A DNA stretch of 16,275 bases from an uncultured Collinsella sp. (lineage in GTDB: Bacteria > Actinomycetota > Coriobacteriia > Coriobacteriales > Coriobacteriaceae), in the NCBI GenBank assembly GCA_958372035.1, contig CATXML010000007.1, positions 1-16,275 of the forward strand. Reading direction: 5' to 3'. Under the pieces are notes generated by a model. The model saw nothing but the letters and a program-made list of their open reading frames with translations. It was not told the origin of the DNA and ran no database searches. The position numbers and the translations under genes are program-made. Shown here one piece after another: positions 1 through 7,112 of the stretch. Positions within the stretch are counted from its first letter, which is position 1. Each line of letters opens with the position of its first letter.

Positions 1-1703
1 GCGCGGTACACCTCGCAGGTTTCCATGAGCTCGTCGTGCGTGCCCAGGCCCACGATCTCGCCGTCCTTGAGCACCACGATCTGATCGGCATGCAAAATAG
101 TCGAGATGCGCTGGGCGATGATGAGCACCGCGGCATCGCACGTCTCGTCCTGCAGCGCATGGCGCAGTGCCGCATCGGTCTTAAAGTCCAGGGCCGAAAA
201 GCTATCGTCGAAGATATACAGATCAGCGTGCTTCATGAGCGCACGGGCGATGGCCAGGCGCTGGCGCTGGCCGCCCGAAAAGTTCGTACCGCCCTGCGCC
301 ACCGGCGTATCGAGCCCCTGGGGCTGGTCGAGCACAAAGGTGCTCTGGGCAACCTGGAGCGCATGGAGCATGTCAGCCTCGGTCGCACCCTCGTTACCAA
401 AGCGCAGATTGCTTGCCACGGTACCCGAGAACAGCCATGCCTTCTGCGGCACATAGGCGATACGCCCGCGGATGTCGTCTTGCGAAAGGTCGCGCAGATC
501 GACGCCGTTCAGGCGAATGGCGCCCTTCGTGGCATCGTGGAAGCGAAGCAAGAGTTTGGCCACCGTTGACTTGCCCGAGCCCGTTGAGCCCACGATCGCG
601 GTCGTCTGTCCGCGGCGGCAGGCAAAACTCAGGTTGCACAGGGTGTCCTCGTCGGCATCGTCAAAACGGAACGACATGTGGTCGAACACGGCCACCACGT
701 CGGCGCCGTCTGCGGACTCAGGCGCCCCGTCGCCCAGCGTAGCCTTGCCGTCCACAATGCTCGGCTCGATTTCGAGCACCTGCTGCGCACGGTTCAGGCA
801 CGCCGCGGCGCGCGGGAGCGTCAGCACCACCATCTGCGCCATCATCACAAAGAACAGAATCAGGATCGCGTACTCCAGCACGGCCGAGATGCTGCCGATT
901 TGCATGGCATGGACGCCCACGCGGTTGCCGCCCACCCACAGCACCGCCACCTCGGCGATGTTCATCAAAAAGAAGCTAGAGCTGTCGAGACCCACAAACA
1001 GGTGGTTGACCTTGATGGCATTGGCCGCGTAATCGCTAAACACCTCGTCCAGGCGCTGCTCCTCGTGGCGCTCCTTGTTAAATGCGCGGATGACGCGCAC
1101 GCCCACGATGTTCTCGCGCAGCACCACGTTCATGCGGTCGATAAAGCTCTGCAGGCGCATAAAGATCGGCGCGGCGTTGGCAACGGTAAAGACCGCCGCC
1201 ACCAGCACAACCGCAACGACCACGCCCAGCAGCGTGCCCATGGCAGGATCGATAAACCAGGCAAAGATGATGCCCGCGACGGCCAAGAACGGCACCGGCA
1301 GCACCAACTGAATCGTCTGAAGGATAGCCTGCTGAATCACGTTGATGTCGTTGAGCGAGCGTGTGATCATCGAACCCGTGCCAAAGCGCTCAAAGTCGCT
1401 GGCGGACAGCTCGAGCGACTTATCGTAGACGGCGTTGCGGATGTCGCAGGCCACATTGGCCGCCAGGCGGGCCGAAAGATAGCAGCCCAGCACCGCGCCG
1501 CCGCTGGCCATGCCGGTCGCGATAAGCATGTACAGGCCGTTGCGCAGGATGTAGTCGACATCACCCGTCGTAATGCCCGTATTGACCATGTTCGCCAACA
1601 TCGTGGGCACGAGCAGCGTACCGACGTTGTCTATCAGCAGCACAAACAGCGTCACCGTAATCAGCCCGCGATACGGCCTCATAAACCTCATTAAGAGTCG
1701 CAT
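1..1703 (-). CDS. ABC exporter half-transporter, membrane + ATPase domains (3' end cut by window edge)
   Basis: This is a type IV ABC exporter subunit with a transmembrane domain (about residues 1-310) followed by a nucleotide-binding domain. The ATPase part shows Walker A GSTGSGKST near residue 371, signature FSGGQRQR near 475, Walker B LYIFDDSFSALD near 495 and an H-loop reading IAQRIST near 531. Two catalytic residues are changed: the Glu after Walker B is Asp, and the switch His is Gln. That pairing is known from the degenerate-site subunit of heterodimeric exporters such as TM287/288, so a partner with a full site is expected just beyond the left edge. The start at 1703 overlaps the end of the MarR gene by 13 bases and has an AAGGGG site, so translational coupling is likely. 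The reading frame is open to position 1. The substrate cannot be told. Confidence 0.93.
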   Translation of the reverse strand, partial: MRLLMRFMRPYRGLITVTLFVLLIDNVGTLLVPTMLANMVNTGITTGDVDYILRNGLYMLIATGMASGGAVLGCYLSARLAANVACDIRNAVYDKSLELSASDFERFGTGSMITRSLNDINVIQQAILQTIQLVLPVPFLAVAGIIFAWFIDPAMGTLLGVVVAVVLVAAVFTVANAAPIFMRLQSFIDRMNVVLRENIVGVRVIRAFNKERHEEQRLDEVFSDYAANAIKVNHLFVGLDSSSFFLMNIAEVAVLWVGGNRVGVHAMQIGSISAVLEYAILILFFVMMAQMVVLTLPRAAACLNRAQQVLEIEPSIVDGKATLGDGAPESADGADVVAVFDHMSFRFDDADEDTLCNLSFACRRGQTTAIVGSTGSGKSTVAKLLLRFHDATKGAIRLNGVDLRDLSQDDIRGRIAYVPQKAWLFSGTVASNLRFGNEGATEADMLHALQVAQSTFVLDQPQGLDTPVAQGGTNFSGGQRQRLAIARALMKHADLYIFDDSFSALDFKTDAALRHALQDETCDAAVLIIAQRISTILHADQIVVLKDGEIVGLGTHDELMETCEVYR

Positions 1704-2203
1704 GTCTCCCCTTCGCCCTTATCGTCAGCCTCGTTCTCGGCGGCCACTTGCCGTTTAAATGCCTCGCACTCTTCATTAAGAACATGGGAGAACTTACCGA
1801 CCAAGCGCATAATCTCGCGCTGTTCCCACGGCTCGAGCGCCTCGAATGCCTGTTGCTCGGCTTTTTGCGCCGGCAACGCGTAGCACTTGGCAAACTGCAT
1901 ACCTTCTTCGGTCAGTCGCACAACCTTGTTCTTACGACTGCCCTCGGCAAACTCCAACGTCGCAAGCCCTCGCGCCCTAAGCGTCTTGATCGCCGAATTG
2001 ATGGTCTGTTTGCTGTAGAACCATTCACTTGTCAGCCGACTCACGGCAACGCTTCCGCCCGCTGCACTCGTGTCGACGAGCATCCAGTAGGCGCAGTCCG
2101 AAAGACCGCAGGTGCGCGCGAACTCCGAATAGATGCGGTCAAGCCCGTTGAGCATCCGGTCAAAATCGACCAACGTAACCGCGCAATCCATCTCTCCCAC
2201 CAT
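1691..2203 (-). CDS. MarR-family transcriptional regulator
   Basis: This 170-residue protein has the winged helix-turn-helix layout of MarR regulators. A recognition helix lies in the stretch SKQTINSAIKTL (about 64-75), and a wing with basic residues (EGSRKNKVVRLTEEG) follows at about 87-101. Flanking helices would form the dimer interface. The tail is acidic and probably disordered. It overlaps the ABC transporter gene downstream, the usual MarR-exporter operon in which the regulator represses both genes until a ligand binds. The first ATG (2203) has no clear ribosome site. The ATG at 2191 (MDCAV) follows GGGAG closely, so the protein may be four residues shorter. Two 18-bp repeats upstream look like its own operators. 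The ligand is unknown. Confidence 0.88.
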   Translation of the reverse strand: MVGEMDCAVTLVDFDRMLNGLDRIYSEFARTCGLSDCAYWMLVDTSAAGGSVAVSRLTSEWFYSKQTINSAIKTLRARGLATLEFAEGSRKNKVVRLTEEGMQFAKCYALPAQKAEQQAFEALEPWEQREIMRLVGKFSHVLNEECEAFKRQVAAENEADDKGEGETCDS

Positions 2204-2207
2204 TCGA

Positions 2208-2258
2208 TAGTCCGAGTTTTGACTAATTGTAGTTTCAGGTTAGTCCGAGTTTTGACTA
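2208..2258 (-). promoter_or_regulatory. Promoter with two identical operator-like sites for the MarR operon
   Basis: Two exact copies of the 18-mer TAGTCCGAGTTTTGACTA lie at 2208-2225 and 2241-2258, 33 bp apart (three helical turns). Each has the dyad TAGTC-N8-GACTA. Between them, on the minus strand, is a good -10 hexamer TACAAT (2226-2231). The -35 region (about 2249-2256) falls inside the upstream copy and the expected start site (about 2219) inside the downstream copy. Bound dimers would therefore block polymerase, which fits autorepression by the MarR protein. The repeats are seen directly; the regulator that binds them is inferred. Confidence 0.7.
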
Positions 2259-2306
2259 TCGTCAAGGGCGGCCGTGCAAGACGTGCGGCCTATGCAACAT
2301 ATCGAC

Positions 2307-2342
2307 AAAAAAGACCGCCGGCGCGGGGGCGGCGCCGGCGGT
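2307..2342 (-). terminator. Intrinsic terminator of the small four-cysteine gene
   Basis: A perfect 11-bp G+C-rich stem, ACCGCCGGCGC (2314-2324) against GCGCCGGCGGT (2332-2342), has a 7-base loop. On the minus strand it is followed by a C and then six U (2307-2312). It lies just after the 96-residue gene and before the MarR promoter, separating the two transcription units. Confidence 0.9.
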
Positions 2343-2368
2343 TGCGAGAGAATATCGATTGTTGGCTG

Positions 2369-2659
2369 CTAAGCAGCGACGGCCTCGTAGACCGTGGCGC
2401 CCGAGAAGCTGTCGTGCAGGCTCTTGCCACAGATCCACGGCAGTTCGACGACCTCGCAGACCGTGTTGACCAGCTCGGAGCAGTCAGTAAAGTGGCCCTT
2501 ATCGTTGAGGGCCTCGCAATCCTGAACACGCCAATAGCCATCGGTGTGCGTGATGTAGTACTCGTGATCGTTGATCGAAACGAAAGCGCGCGTCTTGGAA
2601 CGCAGCAGCTTCAGAAATCCTTCGAAGTCGGTCTCGACGACATCTCCAGCCTGGAACAT
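2369..2659 (-). CDS. Small protein of unknown function with four cysteines
   Basis: This 96-residue protein belongs to no family I recognise. A perfect AGGAGG site seven bases before the ATG and a strong terminator 27 bases after the stop mark it as a real single-gene unit. It has no signal peptide or membrane segment and is acidic. The N-terminal half looks like a small beta-rich fold (AFVSINDHEYYITHTDGYWRV). Four cysteines at 48, 60, 68 and 77 could bind a metal or form disulfides, but they are not arranged as classical CxxC pairs. It is most likely cytosolic. Neighbours are a divergent nitroreductase and the MarR-exporter operon; neither clearly fixes its role. Confidence 0.75.
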   Translation of the reverse strand: MFQAGDVVETDFEGFLKLLRSKTRAFVSINDHEYYITHTDGYWRVQDCEALNDKGHFTDCSELVNTVCEVVELPWICGKSLHDSFSGATVYEAVAA

Positions 2660-2950
2660 GATGTTACCTCCTGGCCCGGCGCCACCATGGCGCGTTGATA
2701 AACGTTGGCACTCCTTTAGTAAAACCTTTATCAGAGCTTATCCGCGCATCATTTAGGCAAGTGGTAAAAAACCGCAGGGTAGACGGGATAAAACGTTTAA
2801 TCATCCCACCGGTTTGTCACATTCTTGCTGAAGTTTTATGCAAACCAACTTTTCCACTTGGTAGCTTGCGTTGTTTGGGGCCGGCTGCGCGATTACGATT
2901 TTGGTTCGGCGGGTAAGAACGAGGCATCGAAACCAACGTCAGGAGGACAC
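2660..2950. other. Divergent intergenic region (small protein / nitroreductase)
   Basis: No gene is visible in this 291-bp gap, which is A+T-richer than its surroundings. On the plus strand TTGTCA (2814-2819) and TATGCA (2837-2842) with a 17-bp spacer are a weak promoter candidate for the nitroreductase. A short dyad GGGAT...ATCCC with AAACGTTT at its centre lies at about 2785-2807, and a GATAAA/TTTATC pair at about 2697-2732. Either could bind a regulator, but nothing decides it. Confidence 0.4.
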
Positions 2951-3478
2951 ATGGAGACCATCGAGGCGCTCATCCACCGCCGCAGCTGCCGCAACTACGG
3001 CGATCGCCCCGTCGAGGCAGAAAAGCTCGCACGCATTATCGAAGCTGGCCAGTACGCGCCGAGCGGCATGGGACGCCAGCCGGTCACATTCGTCGCCGTC
3101 ACCGACCCCGCAACCGTCGAGCGCCTCTCGCAGCTCAACGCCCAAGTTATGGGCAGCGAGGGAGATCCCTTCTACGGCGCCAAGACCGTTGTGGTGGCGC
3201 TCGTCGACCGCAGCGTGCCCACGCACCTGGAAGACGGCTCACTCGCCATGGGCAACCTGCTCAACGCAGCCTATGCGCTGGGCGTCGATTCGTGTTGGAT
3301 CCACCGCGCGCACGAGGTCTTTGACTCACCCGAGGGACTGGAACTGCTGGCCAAGTGGGGTCTGCCCGCCGACGGAAGCCTACGCGGTGTGGGCAACTGC
3401 ATTCTGGGCTACGCCGAGGACGCACTCCCCGGGGCCAAACCCCGCCGCGACAACGTGGTGTATGTTCCGCCGTTCTAA
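2951..3478 (+). CDS. Nitroreductase-family FMN oxidoreductase
   Basis: This 175-residue protein is a short nitroreductase, likely a cytosolic FMN-dependent NAD(P)H oxidoreductase. It begins METIEALIHRRSCRNY, the N-terminal helix and Arg-rich FMN-phosphate motif typical of the family (R10, R11, R14). PSGMGRQPV (about 37-45), a second FMN-contacting loop, follows. Near the end GVGNCILGYAE is the family's C-terminal Gly-rich strand and is followed by a basic PRRDNVVYV segment. The start at 2951 is set by AGGAGG four bases upstream; an open frame extends back to 2825 but lacks a ribosome site and family homology. The gene stands alone. The stop codon lies in the loop of a 9-bp hairpin. The substrate (nitroaromatic, quinone or flavin) cannot be told. 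Confidence 0.9.
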   Translation: METIEALIHRRSCRNYGDRPVEAEKLARIIEAGQYAPSGMGRQPVTFVAVTDPATVERLSQLNAQVMGSEGDPFYGAKTVVVALVDRSVPTHLEDGSLAMGNLLNAAYALGVDSCWIHRAHEVFDSPEGLELLAKWGLPADGSLRGVGNCILGYAEDALPGAKPRRDNVVYVPPF

Positions 3479-3488
3479 CGAACGGCGG
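3467..3488 (+). terminator. Hairpin over the nitroreductase stop codon, possible weak terminator
   Basis: CCGCCGTTC (3467-3475) pairs perfectly with GAACGGCGG (3480-3488) around a TAAC loop that contains the stop codon. No U-tract follows on either strand, so it may act as an mRNA 3' stabiliser or a weak or factor-dependent terminator between the convergent nitroreductase and LCP genes. Nothing else is evident up to 3549. Confidence 0.4.
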
Positions 3489-3549
3489 CCCGCTCGCTGT
3501 TGGCGCCCGACATCGAGTGAGCCACTGTTGGCATCCGGCACCTGGGCAG

Positions 3550-4827
3550 CTAATTAACGGGGTGGTAGAAGGTGTCGACGACCGTTTGCTTTACGTTGTC
3601 CTGGTCCAGATAGAACTCGGCGAAGGTGTCGCCCTGCTGCATGGTGCCCTGCAGCGTCACGACATCAAACGAAGTCAGGCCGTGCTCGAGCATCGTGGTC
3701 GCCAGATAGCTGAACTCATCGAGACCCAAATTGGTCCACGTATAGTCGCCCATGGCCTGATACAGGCTGATGAGCATGGCGGGGTTGCTCTTGGCACTGC
3801 TGAGCACCTTCGATGCAAATGCCTGCACGTAGCTCACCTGGCGCGCCGTACGATCCAGCGAAGACGTCAGATTCGTCGTGTCGCGCCACTGCACGTACTT
3901 TTCCGCCGTTGTACCAAACAGCGTGGTCTCCTGGCCCTCGACAACCGACGTGCCCGGCACAGTCTGCGTAGGCACCAGCGTCACGCCGCCGATGGAGTCA
4001 TTAATGGGAGCCACGCCCTCGATATTGAGCGTGTAGTAATAGTCGACCGGAATGTTATCGAGCACGCGCGAGGCGGCGGCGGCCGTCAGCGCCGATGAGT
4101 TGTCGCCATCGGTGCCATAGGCAAACTGCAAGCACAGCTGCTCGGTCACCTGGCCGGCAAACGAACCATTGGAATACGTATCTACGGCAACCATGCTGTC
4201 ACGCGGGATGATAATGCCGCGGGCCTCGCCCGTGTCGGTATTAAGCGCTACGACCATCACGGTATCGGACTGGCCCTTCTGGGTGCCGTCATCGTTATTG
4301 CGGCCATCAAAGCCGATAAACGCCACCGTGGCCATATGCTTGTTGAGCGCATACTTCTTGCCGTTATAGGTAATGGTGTCGCCCTTGGCCTTAATGACCT
4401 TTTCGGTCTTTTCCTCAATCTTCTTTTTGCCTTGGTTCACGCTGTGATTCACAAAGCCCCAGCCGGCAGCAGCAACCGCACCAATCACGAGCAGCACGAT
4501 CAGCAGCGTGCGGATACGGCGGCGGCGCTTGATGCGCCTAATCGACTCTTTGGAGCGTCGACGACGCTGAGGTGCCGCCTCATCAAGCGAAGGCCACTCT
4601 GCCTCATCAACAGGCTGCGCCGCAGCTTCATCGGTCTTTGCCGATGCGTCGGACAGAGCCTCGGCCTTGCTCGGGGATTTTTCGTCAGGTTGAGGCGTCG
4701 GATTGCCTTTGGTCTCCCATTGAGGCTCGACAGGCTCCGCCACATCCTGAACCTGCTGCTCGGGATTGTTTACTTGATTTTCGTCGGGATCCACCGCATC
4801 GATAAAGTGCTTGCCACGGGGGTTCAT
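3550..4827 (-). CDS. LytR-CpsA-Psr (LCP) family glycopolymer transferase
   Basis: This 425-residue membrane protein has an acidic, Pro/Ala/Glu-rich cytosolic N-terminus (1-85), a basic stretch (RRRRSKESIRRIKRRRRIR, 88-106), one membrane helix (about 107-125) and an external LCP domain (about 165-345). Family marks are FIGFDGRN, QSDTVMVVAL, the IPRDSM motif (207-212) and the later Arg motif SLDRTARQ (323-330), which in known members bind the pyrophosphate of a polyprenyl-linked glycopolymer. LCP proteins transfer such polymers from lipid carrier to peptidoglycan, and in Actinomyces oris to a sortase-anchored protein. It starts two bases after the sortase stop, with AGGAG upstream, so the two are co-transcribed. 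A C-terminal extension of about 80 residues is unassigned. Confidence 0.9.
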   Translation of the reverse strand: MNPRGKHFIDAVDPDENQVNNPEQQVQDVAEPVEPQWETKGNPTPQPDEKSPSKAEALSDASAKTDEAAAQPVDEAEWPSLDEAAPQRRRRSKESIRRIKRRRRIRTLLIVLLVIGAVAAAGWGFVNHSVNQGKKKIEEKTEKVIKAKGDTITYNGKKYALNKHMATVAFIGFDGRNNDDGTQKGQSDTVMVVALNTDTGEARGIIIPRDSMVAVDTYSNGSFAGQVTEQLCLQFAYGTDGDNSSALTAAAASRVLDNIPVDYYYTLNIEGVAPINDSIGGVTLVPTQTVPGTSVVEGQETTLFGTTAEKYVQWRDTTNLTSSLDRTARQVSYVQAFASKVLSSAKSNPAMLISLYQAMGDYTWTNLGLDEFSYLATTMLEHGLTSFDVVTLQGTMQQGDTFAEFYLDQDNVKQTVVDTFYHPVN

Positions 4828-4829
4828 GA

Positions 4830-5648
4830 CTATTTTGTCTCCTGGTCGCTTGTTAACATACCGCTCACAATATAGCGCGAGTTGCCCTGCGAGCTATCGA
4901 GCATGCAGGTGCTCAACTGCACAATCTTACTATCTGCATCAAGTGTCACGCCGTCACGTACATTTTTGAGCAATGCGTCCGGATTACAGACCGAATTAAA
5001 GTAGTCCTGGCGCACGGCAGGGTCGGCAAAGTTAAACGAGTTGAGAATGTGGCGGTCGTCATATTGATAGGCCGAGACAATCTTGTACGTCAGAATATGG
5101 CCCGGCGTGTAGATATAGAACTCGCCGTTCTCGTTAAAGAAGTTCGCGTCCTCAAAGTTATGCAAGTTGTGGAATACGCCGCCGTTCACGTGGCCGTAGA
5201 TCACCGTGACGGGATCGCTAAAGTCGCGCGCGTTTGCCATCTGACTAAACGCTGTGCCGTAGGGGTCGTACTTGCCGTCCTTGTCGTGATCCAGATAAAA
5301 CAGGTCGTCCGTCGTGCTCTGCAGCAAGGGCGTGTTGATATCCGCACCCGGAATGTAGAGCCACGCATAGATATCGGCATTCTCCTGAATGAGCGGAGCG
5401 AAGTCGATGGGGTTGTCCGGCAGCTCCTTGCCCTTTGATTCGACCTTCGTGGCGGGCTTACCTGTTGCACTCATCTCTTCGGCGCGCTGCTGCTCTAGAT
5501 GATTCATATAGAGCACGTAGCCGCCGCAGCCGACTGCGACCAGCAACAACACTACGAAAACGCCCTTGAGTATCGTGGCGCGACGCTTTTTGTCCGAGTC
5601 GTCCATATGCTTAACTTCCATATGCTTGCCCTGCGGCTGCTGTGCCAT
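4830..5648 (-). CDS. srtB: Class B sortase
   Basis: This 272-residue protein has a short cytosolic N-terminus, one membrane helix (about 28-48) and an external sortase domain. The catalytic set is visible: His153 in VIYGHVNGG, Cys248 in QLSTC and Arg258 in SRYIVSGML. The layout, with N-terminal anchor, long beta6/beta7 region and the LSTC pattern, matches class B. Sortases cut surface proteins at a short C-terminal motif and join them to the peptidoglycan cross-bridge. The gene for an SPATG-bearing protein lies directly upstream and is the obvious substrate. An AAGGG site precedes the ATG at 5648; internal ATGs at codons 10 and 15 are possible but less well placed. A terminator separates it from the substrate gene, and the LCP gene follows after two bases. 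Confidence 0.94.
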   Translation of the reverse strand: MAQQPQGKHMEVKHMDDSDKKRRATILKGVFVVLLLVAVGCGGYVLYMNHLEQQRAEEMSATGKPATKVESKGKELPDNPIDFAPLIQENADIYAWLYIPGADINTPLLQSTTDDLFYLDHDKDGKYDPYGTAFSQMANARDFSDPVTVIYGHVNGGVFHNLHNFEDANFFNENGEFYIYTPGHILTYKIVSAYQYDDRHILNSFNFADPAVRQDYFNSVCNPDALLKNVRDGVTLDADSKIVQLSTCMLDSSQGNSRYIVSGMLTSDQETK

Positions 5649-5675
5649 GGTGTTCCCTTACCCTGTAAATCGGCC

Positions 5676-5705
5676 AAAAAAAGGACCCGCACAAGTACGG
5701 GTCCT
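5676..5705 (-). terminator. Intrinsic terminator between the SPATG protein and sortase genes
   Basis: AGGACCCG (5682-5689) and CGGGTCCT (5698-5705) form an 8-bp stem with an 8-base loop. On the minus strand a U7 run overlaps the end of the stem (5676-5682). It lies 30 bases after the surface-protein stop and 28 bases before the sortase start. It should cut most transcripts, so sortase and LCP would be made by read-through or from a weak internal promoter that I cannot identify. Confidence 0.85.
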
Positions 5706-5734
5706 CAAATCTTACGGTTGAAACCGTGTGTGTG

Positions 5735-6298
5735 CTAGTTGTTCTTGCGAAGAGCAACAAAAGCGCAGGCAGCGCCAGCAGCGGCAACAGCAGCCACAGC
5801 GGCAACGGCGGTGGTGTTCACACCGGTAGCCGGGGACTTAGCACCGTTGTCGGTGGTAGCAGCGCCAGCAGCGGTCTTCTCAGCCACGATGGTGTAGGTG
5901 GAGAGCTTGGTGACCTTAAAGGTAACATTGCCGTTGTTGTCGGCAGTGAGGTTCAGGGTCTCCTTGCTACCGTCGTTGTGCTGGACATAGACGGTAACCT
6001 TAGCGTTGGCGTAAGCCTTGCCAAGGGTGAAGGTGACGGTCAGCGGGTTGGACTCAGAAACAGTGCCCTCGACAGTCTCAGTGATCTCAAAGGAAGCGAC
6101 CACGTTGGCGCCGGCAGGGGTGCCCTCGGCGTTCTTGGTGGTGGAAACAACCTTGACGTTAGCGTTGTTAACGCTGGCGGTCACGTTGTTGGCGCCGGTG
6201 GCGGTGGTGTTGGCAGGGCTCGGGGCGGCGAAAGCAGCCACGGGCAGGGCCAGGGCAAGAGCGAGAACGCTCAGTGCTGCCATGAATCTCTTCTTCAT
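5735..6298 (-). CDS. Secreted cell-wall-anchored protein with SPATG sorting signal
   Basis: This 187-residue protein opens with a clear signal peptide (MKKRF basic start, hydrophobic core, predicted cut after AFA near residue 25). It ends with a sorting signal: SPATG at 155-159, a hydrophobic Ala/Val helix (about 163-182) and the tail LRKNN. The mature part is small (about 130 residues), rich in Thr, Val, Asn and Ala, and reads as alternating beta strands (TVTFTLG, KVTVYVQ, NVTFKVTKLSTYTIVA), like a single beta-sandwich. The SPxTG motif is the type recognised by Clostridioides difficile SrtB and suits the class B sortase next door. GAGGAG eight bases before the ATG gives good initiation. Its binding target, if any, is unknown. 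Confidence 0.9.
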   Translation of the reverse strand: MKKRFMAALSVLALALALPVAAFAAPSPANTTATGANNVTASVNNANVKVVSTTKNAEGTPAGANVVASFEITETVEGTVSESNPLTVTFTLGKAYANAKVTVYVQHNDGSKETLNLTADNNGNVTFKVTKLSTYTIVAEKTAAGAATTDNGAKSPATGVNTTAVAAVAAVAAAGAACAFVALRKNN

Positions 6299-6338
6299 GT
6301 TAGGTACTCCTCAACTTGCAGCTTGTGGACTTTTAAGT

Positions 6339-6351
6339 GCCTAGTAGTATA
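6339..6351 (-). promoter_or_regulatory. Probable promoter -10 of the SPATG protein gene
   Basis: On the minus strand TATACT (6346-6351) is a close match to the -10 consensus. It gives a start site near 6339 and a leader of about 40 bases holding the GAGGAG site. No good -35 is present at 16-18 bp spacing (AGTCAC is the nearest). The surrounding 6299-6458 stretch is A+T-rich and holds nothing else I can identify. Confidence 0.5.
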
Positions 6352-6458
6352 GCCCTTTTTTGTAAATTGTGACTAATGAGTTCTATATGAAACAACATTG
6401 CTGCTTTTTTGTTCGCTCATTGGCCCCAAACAGCGACTAAGTGTGATGGTTCTGTGAC

Positions 6459-7043
6459 TTATTGGCCTTGTGTTACAGGCACGACCTGCGAATCCACGCC
6501 GTTTGCACTGGTTTCGCTAACCTCACTGTCCGTATCCTCGCCCTTTTGGGCATCGGCGATCGTTGCGGCAGCGGCAACAATACCGCGCTGAGGTGCCACG
6601 CCCGTCTGTGCCTGAGCGCCCTCGACAAGCTCCGTGCCGGCATGCGCGAGCTCAGCAGACTTGAACATCGCACTCAGGTCGACCCCGCCGCCGGCGTAGC
6701 CGAGTGCGGCAAGTGCGATGACAACCACCGCAACAACAACTGCAATCGGCACGTAGCGATGCCAACCAGCAGGATTGAGCCCACTGCGGCGAGCCGCACC
6801 GCGGCTGATATAGCCCAGCGTTCCGTCGTGCTTGAGCTTAGAGCCCACCACGCGCTTGCGCCCCCTCAGCGATGACTCGGCCTGCATGGCCAAGCGGGCG
6901 CTTGCCGAAGGATAGCCATATTTGGTGCGCTTGAACGAACCGTCGAACCCCGAGGCGTGCTTGCCCCACGTCCGGGACGTCGTGCGGCGGTTAACTGGAG
7001 CCGTGCTCCGTCTATTCCGGTTTGGTTTTGAAGTCTCCGCCAT
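6459..7043 (-). CDS. One-pass membrane protein of unknown function
   Basis: Read from the ATG at 7043 the protein has 194 residues. It has a strongly basic, Arg/Ser-rich cytosolic part (1-97), one membrane helix (about 98-117, PIAVVVAVVVIALAALGY) and an external Ala/Glu/Gly-rich tail of about 75 residues that looks disordered and acidic. I recognise no family. The architecture (basic inside, low-complexity outside) is common among cell-envelope or division accessory proteins, but that is only a guess. An alternative GTG start at 7097 would add 18 residues. A TACAGT hexamer just upstream of 7079 would place the transcript start after that GTG, so 7043 is preferred, though only a weak GGGGG site precedes it. 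It follows the Fis-type regulator on the same strand. Confidence 0.65.
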   Translation of the reverse strand: MAETSKPNRNRRSTAPVNRRTTSRTWGKHASGFDGSFKRTKYGYPSASARLAMQAESSLRGRKRVVGSKLKHDGTLGYISRGAARRSGLNPAGWHRYVPIAVVVAVVVIALAALGYAGGGVDLSAMFKSAELAHAGTELVEGAQAQTGVAPQRGIVAAAATIADAQKGEDTDSEVSETSANGVDSQVVPVTQGQ

Positions 7044-7112
7044 ACGCCCCCGCACGCCGTAACACAATCGAAACATTACTGCTTTGGACTGTAGCACACG
7101 CGCCGCATGCGG

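Noticed and set aside
678..1694. Long plus-strand open frame (338 codons) opposite the ABC transporter
   Set aside because: The His/Gln/Arg-rich translation has no domain, and the opposite strand encodes a complete ABC exporter over the same bases.
2825..2950. N-terminal extension of the nitroreductase from an ATG at 2825
   Set aside because: The extra 42 residues have no family match and no ribosome site, while AGGAGG sits just before the ATG at 2951.
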